The notes under the pieces: generated by a model
Told to the model about the DNA's origin: nothing
What the model saw: the letters and a program-made list of their open reading frames with translations, nothing else
Databases searched by the model: none
Source of the DNA: Sesamum alatum
Taxonomy: Eukaryota > Streptophyta > Magnoliopsida > Lamiales > Pedaliaceae
Reading direction: 5' to 3'
NCBI GenBank assembly: GCA_034509735.1
Contig: JACGWO010000001.1
Span: 29,763,966-29,827,965 of the forward strand
Length of the DNA stretch: 64,000 nucleotides
Shown: positions 58,731 through 64,000 of the stretch, in pieces
Numbering within the stretch: position 1 is the stretch's first letter
Layout: every line of letters starts with the position of its first letter
Translations under genes and position numbers: made by a program

Positions 58731-59123
58731 TAAACACTTTTGACTTCTTGTCAAATGTTAAATAGTAATTCGATTATGTAAAAGGGAATCGAATCTAATG
58801 TGAGTAGTTGTAAAGTGCATATGTTGTCATTTCAGAGGAGTTGTAAAGGAAGAAATTCACTTTCTCGTGATCACTATTGCACAAGACCACAAGGAAAAGT
58901 TACCAAAGCTGACAACATTGGACAAAGAAACAGTTCCATTCAAACGAGACAAGTAAATTACAAACTAGTAAAAACCACATTTAAAGATACTACAACCATT
59001 TCTAACCTATTTGCAACAGAGAGTGCCCCTAACTATTATGAAAAATAGCTAAGTATCCTAACATAGTTAAGCTTAACAAGACAAAAAAGCATAATACGAT
59101 AATAGAACAACGCCAAATCTTCT

Positions 59124-59532
59124 TCATAGACTCGAATTTTGCAAGACTGCTTCAAGTTCATCTATTCTCTTCTCATAGGCACTTAGCTTCTTCAAAAGGC
59201 CAGGAATGACAACAACACTTCGAGGGTACATTGGAGGATCAACCCACTCAAACGTTTCACAATAACAACCCTAGTTGTAAGAATGAGTTAGAACTGAATT
59301 GGTAAAAAATTTTATAGCTAAACATAGCATAATTTTAAATACCAACATTTACGCCGGAACACCCACGAAACCTACAACCCGGATTAGAATTTGTCCATGA
59401 AGTTTTCGTAACAACAACATATCCACATTTGCACAATTCAACCCATCTACCTTCCGTCGATGTAACTGACCTTTTCCTACTACTAGAATCAGAACTATTG
59501 TTGGCTGAAAAACTTCGATGTAACTTGGACAT
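59124..59532 (-). CDS. GRF-type zinc-finger protein, 108 residues, intact
   Basis: Exon 1 (59532-59353, 60 codons) starts MSKLHRSFSANN, is serine-rich, and then has the zinc finger WVELCKCGYVVVTKTSWTNS, NPGCRFRGCSG. A GT..AG intron (59352-59271) follows. Exon 2 (59270-59124) continues GCYCETFEWVDPPMYPRSVV and ends in a leucine-rich, charged helix (LLKKLSAYEKRIDELEAVLQ) that could form a coiled coil. The pattern C-x-C-G, K-T-S-W-T, N-P-G-x-R-F and C matches the GRF zinc finger, which in other proteins binds nucleic acid. The start ATG is chosen because the frame upstream has only a TTG. It lies in the minus-strand group with the Myb/SANT genes, inside the PIF unit. Function in the element is unknown. 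Confidence 0.75.
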
Positions 59533-59879
59533 ATTTTTTGCGTCTGTTGCTGCTTTACCCCGCTTCAATCAAAGTTTTTCAGTTTAAAATCAAACATACT
59601 GATAGCAAATAGGCAATCTTAGTTAATAAATAGCATAACTAAAGTCAATTCCATTACTTCTAATTTGTACAGACTCCAACAAAATTACGAAGAACCATTA
59701 CCCATGTCAAAATTCGACTTCACTACCAACAAAACAATGAAGTTCACGTTACCAGATTTGTAGCAACAATTTCATAGCTCCAGGATAAAATGGTTGCTTC
59801 GGGTGGGCTAGGGCTCCTGAAGAAGAAAATGGGGAAGTGAAAAGTGCAAAAGTGGTGATATAAACTAGAAGGGGTATAA

Positions 59880-60058
59880 CTGTCATTTGGAGTTATAAAA
59901 TAATCAATCCATCAAAGTAAACAAACTACACCATGTTATCAGAAAAATAATATCCCACAAAGTAAACGACTTATAAATAATATAGGGCTTTTTTATCATA
60001 CATTTAGTCAGATTTATTCTATCATCCATTTAATCGAATACTCAAAGTAAATGCACCC
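59880..60058. repeat. right subterminal region and inverted end of the PIF unit
   Basis: The AT-rich subterminal region repeats the word AGTAAAC/AGTAAATG near the end (AAGTAAACAAACTACACC, AAAGTAAACGACTT, AAAGTAAATGCACCC), which could be transposase binding motifs. It ends GCACCC at 60058, followed by TTA. Confidence 0.65.
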
Positions 60059-60174
60059 TTAGTGGACAAATAACAGGCAGATGTCAGATAAATAGTGTAA
60101 CGAACATTAATTCAGGAGGTATATATTACCGCAAAATATTTTAGGGACTTAAATGTCACTTGTCAGATTGTTTT

Positions 60175-60414
60175 AGGTTTCATGACCACCATCCAATGCG
60201 TGGCCCAACTGCATGAGTTTTTAACCATGGTCTGTGGGCTTTGTTGCGATATTAGTAAAACACTGTTTTAACTTATGTAAAATGAGCATAACAAAGTAGG
60301 TACCATTGGTGACGAATACTCATTTTATTCATCACATAATATTACATTACATCAAGTTGTCAAATAGGTTACAAAACGCCAAACCTATTAGCTTTCTGGT
60401 CACCTATTCTAACA
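60175..60414 (-). mobile_element. copia LTR fragment
   Basis: It matches the end of LTR3 (about 36765-36990): CCATCCAATGCG, CTTTCTGGTCACCTATTCTA and the terminus ACA at 60414. Only the LTR start (on the minus strand) remains. The 115 bases between it and the PIF end (60062-60174) show nothing recognisable. Confidence 0.85.
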
Positions 60415-60422
60415 TACTAATA
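60413..60422. other. 10-bp target duplication of MULE-like element, left
   Basis: CATACTAATA is present here and again at 61611-61620, on either side of inverted repeats. A 9-10 bp duplication is characteristic of Mutator-like elements. Confidence 0.85.
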
Positions 60423-61610
60423 GGGTAAAATGCAACCCCCCCTGTTTTCACGAAAAAAGCAAAAAAACCCCATGTGATAAGAAAATAGGCTAAACAGTCC
60501 CTTGTGTTTTCTAAAATGTTGCACATTCACCCCTATTCATTAAATAACACTACCACTGTTAATTTTTTTTAATAATTTGACCGTTATGCCCTTACTTCTC
60601 ATAACCGCTTGATCTGTGTTAGACCAATCGCAACCGTTAGATGTAATCAACTATTTACAACCATTAGATTTTAAATTATAAGAATCAATGGTCCATATTC
60701 AAACTTTTTAAATTTAAATATTATATTTAAATAAGATAAAATAGATGAATGATGAATAATAATAACCATCGGATCATAAATTCTTTAAGATCAAAGGTCC
60801 ACATTAAAAAATTTGAATTTATATTTTTAAACTACATAAATTTATAAAAATAAATAATATATTTAAATCATTAATTATGAAAATAAATAATAGTAAATAT
60901 ATAAATATGATATATATATATATGTATAGATATATACAGAAGGCGGTCGTCGCCTGGAACAGGAGAAGGGGGCGACGCCCGAAATCGAGCGATGATAACG
61001 TCACCTAGAGATCTGGGCGACGTTGTCGTCGTCTAGAAGAAGGAGAAGGGCGCCCCCCTTCTCTAATCGCTGGGCGATGGCGGTCGCCGTCGTCCAGATG
61101 CGACGTCGGCAACTACCGTCGCCTCTTCTCTCTCTCTCTCTCTATATATATATTATATTTAAAAATTTTATTTACAATTAAAATATTTATAATTAAAAAT
61201 TAATTTTTATTTTAAAACTAAAATAATATTTATAATCTAAAAATTAATTTTTATTTATATAAATATATAGTCTTTTGTAATTTTTATCTGTAAATAAACT
61301 ATTTACTAATTTACTAAAATAATAGTGTAAAAATTATTTACTAATTTATTAAGATAATAATGTATTACAATATTTGTGAAACTAAATAATAATATTAATT
61401 AATAATGTATAATTATTTTCTCCTACCAAAAGTTACCACTCCCACGTCCGCGAGTGAATCCTACTCTCTGTTAAAAATTGATAGAATGGGGTGTTTGTTT
61501 TTTGCTGAATTATATATATCACGCCGGGGGGGGTGTTAGCCTATTTTTTTTAATACAGGGGTTTTTTTGCAACTTCGTGAAAATACTGGAGAAATTTTTG
61601 CATTTTCTCC
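60423..61610. mobile_element. non-autonomous MULE-like element, 1.2 kb
   Basis: The inverted ends are GGGTAAAATGCAACC, followed by TTTTCACG, and, on the opposite strand, GGGAGAAAATGCAAAAA followed by TTTTCACG. Both are followed by GCAAAAAAACCCC. Flanked by a perfect 10-bp duplication (CATACTAATA). The interior is AT-rich and codes for nothing recognisable. It holds a GC-rich island at 60945-61125 (repeated GGCGACG/GTCGTCG words) and a CT microsatellite at 61125-61142. It inserted at the edge of the copia LTR fragment. Confidence 0.82.
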
Positions 61611-61620
61611 CATACTAATA

Positions 61621-61940
61621 TAAAAAGAAAAGGTCTTTCTCACTCATACATGACTTTATGACAGCGTGACACAAATTTTTTGTTATGCCCATAATACCTC
61701 TAAATTAATTTTCTTTACTTTTTTTTTTTTTTTGAAAAGTACTATATTATGGAACGACTTGTCACGAAAACTAATTTATATAATTAGACCTAATCTTAAA
61801 AAAATATCGATATACCTTATCACATTTATAATATGTGCTAGATATTTTAAATTTAGCCAAACACCCTCTAAATTCTTAATGTAATTGCCATTTGCCAATG
61901 GCAGAGTAGGAATTTCCGGAAATCGCAGGGGGAGATCAGT
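61621..61940. other. AT-rich upstream region of the carrier gene
   Basis: No supported gene. T-rich tract at 61718-61733. The last 60 bases become less AT-rich and lead into the first exon. Confidence 0.5.
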
Positions 61941-61950
61941 AACTGCAACA

Positions 61951-61958
61951 AAACCCTA
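61951..61958. promoter_or_regulatory. telo-box (AAACCCTA) at the carrier gene promoter or 5' end
   Basis: AAACCCTA is a known short element near transcription starts of plant genes for translation and basic metabolism. It lies 118 bases before the first 5'-untranslated exon ends. A TATA-like GATATATATTATC follows at 61984-61993. No transcription start can be read from the sequence. Confidence 0.5.
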
Positions 61959-62075
61959 GTCTGGGCGTCTCAGGAAAAGGAGTGATATATATTATCACCA
62001 TTTCTCGATCATCCTCTTAAACCCGATTCTGGAGCCATCATTTTCCTCTTTTTGTTCTCCCGCGACCTATCGGAG

Positions 62076-63262
62076 GTACATGAATATTCCACTCTAAAGC
62101 TTCATCATTTTTAGGTTCAGTCCTCCTTCTCGATTTTGTGATGCTTTTTTAATCCTCTATGATGCTGGTTTATCTGTCGTTTTCTGTTTGAGCTTGATGC
62201 TTTTGTTTTTGGAACATTTTTTCTTAGATGCTTGAGTTTAGTTGATTGACGCATTGTTTGGGAATTTCGTAATTCATGTTGAATTGCTTCTAAGTGGTCG
62301 TGATGGTGAGCAAGTTATACTGATTGCTTTTATTGTGGTTTAGTGGAACTGCACCCTGTGAAATAATAGACTTTTTGGGTTTTTCAATGGGCAAAGCTAG
62401 AGCTACTGGACATGGGAAATGATATGAGTTCTGGTTATTGCTTTGGCTGTTGTTTGCGGTTCTCTAGCACGTCTAATGCTTTGGTACTCCAGTAGGATCA
62501 TGAGATCAGTGTCACGGTTATGACTATTTAGCTTTCATTTCGCTATAGTTCATGGGATTCTTGTGATGTGCTGAATACTTTGATTCAGTTATTAAACATA
62601 AGTGCAACTGTCACTGTTACGATACTGATTGAGAGGAGAAATCGATATTTGCACATGCAACTGACATCAGCCTTCATGCTGGAATAAACTGCACTGGATT
62701 TCTAGTTATTTTTAGTTGTTTTCCGTTAGTAATATTCAGAAGGATCTTTAGTACTTGAGATCAAGATGAAACAAGAACTAGGACCTAGGTCCATCTTTTT
62801 GGTAATTTTATCAAGGATTTGCTGTGCTAATGAATTCTTGTTGAAGATTGTTAGATTTTATTTTGGTTTTTGTTAAGGATTTTTAGTACTTGAGATCAAG
62901 ATGACATAAGAACTAGGTCCATCTTTTTGGTAATTTTGTCAAGGATTTGCTGTGCTAATAAATTCTTGTTGATGATTGTTGGATTTTTATTTTGGTTTTT
63001 GTTAATTGTCTTCATACTTGTGTGTGTCTAAATATATAGTGTGGAATCTGGATTTTCTCGAAATGGAAATAGAAGTTCTCTGGAGTTCTCAAGAGATACT
63101 TAGTGACCTAGTATTGTTACTTTCGACAAAATTTAAAGGAGTCTGTAATTAAGATTTGAAATGTTTGGAGAGAAAACTTTGGAGCTCAATTTAACTGAAA
63201 AGTCTAGTGTATTTCTTTTACCGGCCATTATATATTCTAAGATTTGCTTGTTTTCTTTGCAG
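62076..63262 (+). other. long intron in the 5' untranslated region of the carrier gene
   Basis: A donor CGGAG|GTACATG at 62076 and an acceptor TTTCTTTGCAG at 63262 bracket a T-rich 1187-base intron. The coding ATG lies 22 bases after the acceptor. Long leader introns are common in strongly expressed plant genes. The splice sites are inferred; no transcript was available. Confidence 0.65.
62742..63008 (+). repeat. tandem duplication of about 133 bp in the leader intron
   Basis: Unit 1 (62742-62876) and unit 2 (62877-63008) both run from GGAT(C/T)TTTAGTACTTGAG through CATCTTTTTGGTAATTTT and GGATTTGCTGTGCTAAT to TTTTGGTTTTTGTTAA. They differ by a few substitutions and small gaps. Confidence 0.88.
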
Positions 63263-63283
63263 GTCACTGTATTGACTGTGAAA

Positions 63284-64000
63284 ATGGGGGATGGTGCACA
63301 ACATCCATCTGTATTTCGAAAGATACATGGGCAATCTTATCTTTTTTCTCGGATTTCTCCTCACACACACTCTAGAAATGCTGGTAGTAACTACTTGACT
63401 GGTGGATATGTCAATGGAGGTCTTCGGAGTCTTTCAACGCCATCATTCCAAGGAACCGGCCTGGATATTGTTTCACCAGTCTCTCCTTTCCTTATACAGG
63501 CTCCAGCAGAAAAAGAAAAAGGGTTTTCCGGTTTTATGGTGGATTTCCTCATGGGAGGGGTTTCTGCGGCGGTATCCAAGACTGCCGCTGCTCCTATTGA
63601 GAGAGTAAAACTCTTGATTCAAAACCAGGATGAGATGATCCGAGCTGGTCGATTGTCCGAACCTTACAAGGGAATTTCTGATTGCTTTGCTAGAACTATC
63701 AAGGATGAAGGTGTACTTTCACTCTGGAGAGGCAACACTGCTAACGTTATCAGATACTTCCCTACTCAGGTTAACAGTCTCATAGAAGTAGTTTTTCCTG
63801 TTGAATTATGATTAGATCACATTAGATTATGCACTCGAAACGGAAAGGAGATGCAGAGTTTCAAATGCGGCATCTTTTCACGTACTGTTGGCCAACTGTC
63901 CGTGATATCAGATTATCAATCTCTGATGCCTCTTGTTGTGACTGTTTGCAGGCCCTCAACTTTGCCTTCAAAGATTACTTCAAGAGACTGTTTAACTTCA
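63284..64000 (+). CDS. AAC: ADP,ATP carrier protein, mitochondrial (5' part, cut by the window end)
   Basis: Exchanges ADP for ATP across the inner mitochondrial membrane. The start is the ATG at 63284 ([20 protein letters not shown]), shortly after the inferred leader intron; the earlier in-frame ATG at 63161 lies within that intron. Exon 1 (63284-63769, 162 codons) encodes a plant-type N-terminal extension of about 80 residues, then the first carrier repeat: [20 protein letters not shown] as the first membrane helix and PIERVK, the PX(D/E)XX(K/R) signature. RYFPTQ ends the exon. A GT..AG intron (63770-63951) follows; exon 2 begins [16 protein letters not shown] at 63952 and is cut at 64000. 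The remaining two carrier repeats and the family motif RRRMMM lie outside. The frame is intact as far as visible. Confidence 0.95.

Larger units (their letters stand above)
46193..60058 (+). mobile_element. PIF/Harbinger-type transposon, 13.9 kb, carrying a mitochondrial-like insert
   Basis: The ends are inverted: the left reads GGGGGCGTTTACTATG and the right, on the opposite strand, reads GGGTGCATTTACTTTG (13 of 16 match), both flanked by TTA. Inside the right half are a DDE transposase pseudogene with three catalytic acidic positions (53868-55172) and a Myb/SANT gene (55402-56456), the two genes normally carried by this superfamily. Unusual extras are about 7 kb of mitochondrial-like DNA behind the left end, two minus-strand Myb/SANT-type genes and a GRF zinc-finger gene. 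The left terminal part before the insert is only about 120 bp. The element as it stands cannot move by its own transposase. Confidence 0.75.

Noticed and set aside
63161..63283. Upstream in-frame ATG for the carrier gene
   Set aside because: It lies before the acceptor TTTCTTTGCAG at 63262, within the inferred leader intron. The ATG at 63284 gives the usual plant carrier N-terminus.

Overview
The window looks like repeat-rich nuclear DNA of a flowering plant, probably a eudicot. The evidence is nested Ty1/copia and Ty3/gypsy LTR retrotransposons, a plant L1-type LINE, a PIF/Harbinger transposon, a block resembling plant mitochondrial spacer DNA, and at the right edge an intron-containing nuclear gene for the mitochondrial ADP/ATP carrier with the N-terminal extension typical of plants. 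The species cannot be named from the sequence. One assembly gap of 500 N lies at 52097-52596.

Layout. Positions 1-3189 are a decayed plus-strand copia element (A). Positions 3190-36990 are a minus-strand copia compound: LTR1 (3190-4360, remnant to 12352), internal region D (12353 to about 17130), LTR2 (about 17425-19020), internal region C (19021-23811 plus 34428-34784) and LTR3 (34785-36990). A Ty3/gypsy element (G, 4361 to about 12324) sits inside LTR1. A nearly full-length copia element (B, 23812-34422, target duplication GTCGG) sits inside C's GC-rich leader. Positions 36991-44782 are the remains of a LINE, broken by a gypsy LTR piece, by a clean solo copia LTR (39026-41008, target duplication CTATT) and probably by a small GTCGACC-rich insert. 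Positions 44783-46189 are AT-rich spacer with a MITE-like inverted-repeat element.

Positions 46193-60058 are bounded by matching PIF/Harbinger-type ends and a TTA target duplication. This 13.9-kb unit holds about 7 kb of mitochondrial-like DNA, a broken DDE transposase, a broken Myb/SANT gene, two minus-strand Myb/SANT-type genes (one fully open from ATG to stop) and a small intact GRF zinc-finger gene. It is the most unusual part of the window. To its right are a copia LTR fragment and a 1.2-kb MULE-like non-autonomous element with a 10-bp target duplication.

The only ordinary host gene is the ADP/ATP carrier gene starting near 61950 and cut by the window end. The retroelement coding regions are all broken, so they represent insertion history rather than a working system. 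The genes most likely still to make protein are the carrier, the GRF gene and the minus-strand Myb/SANT genes.
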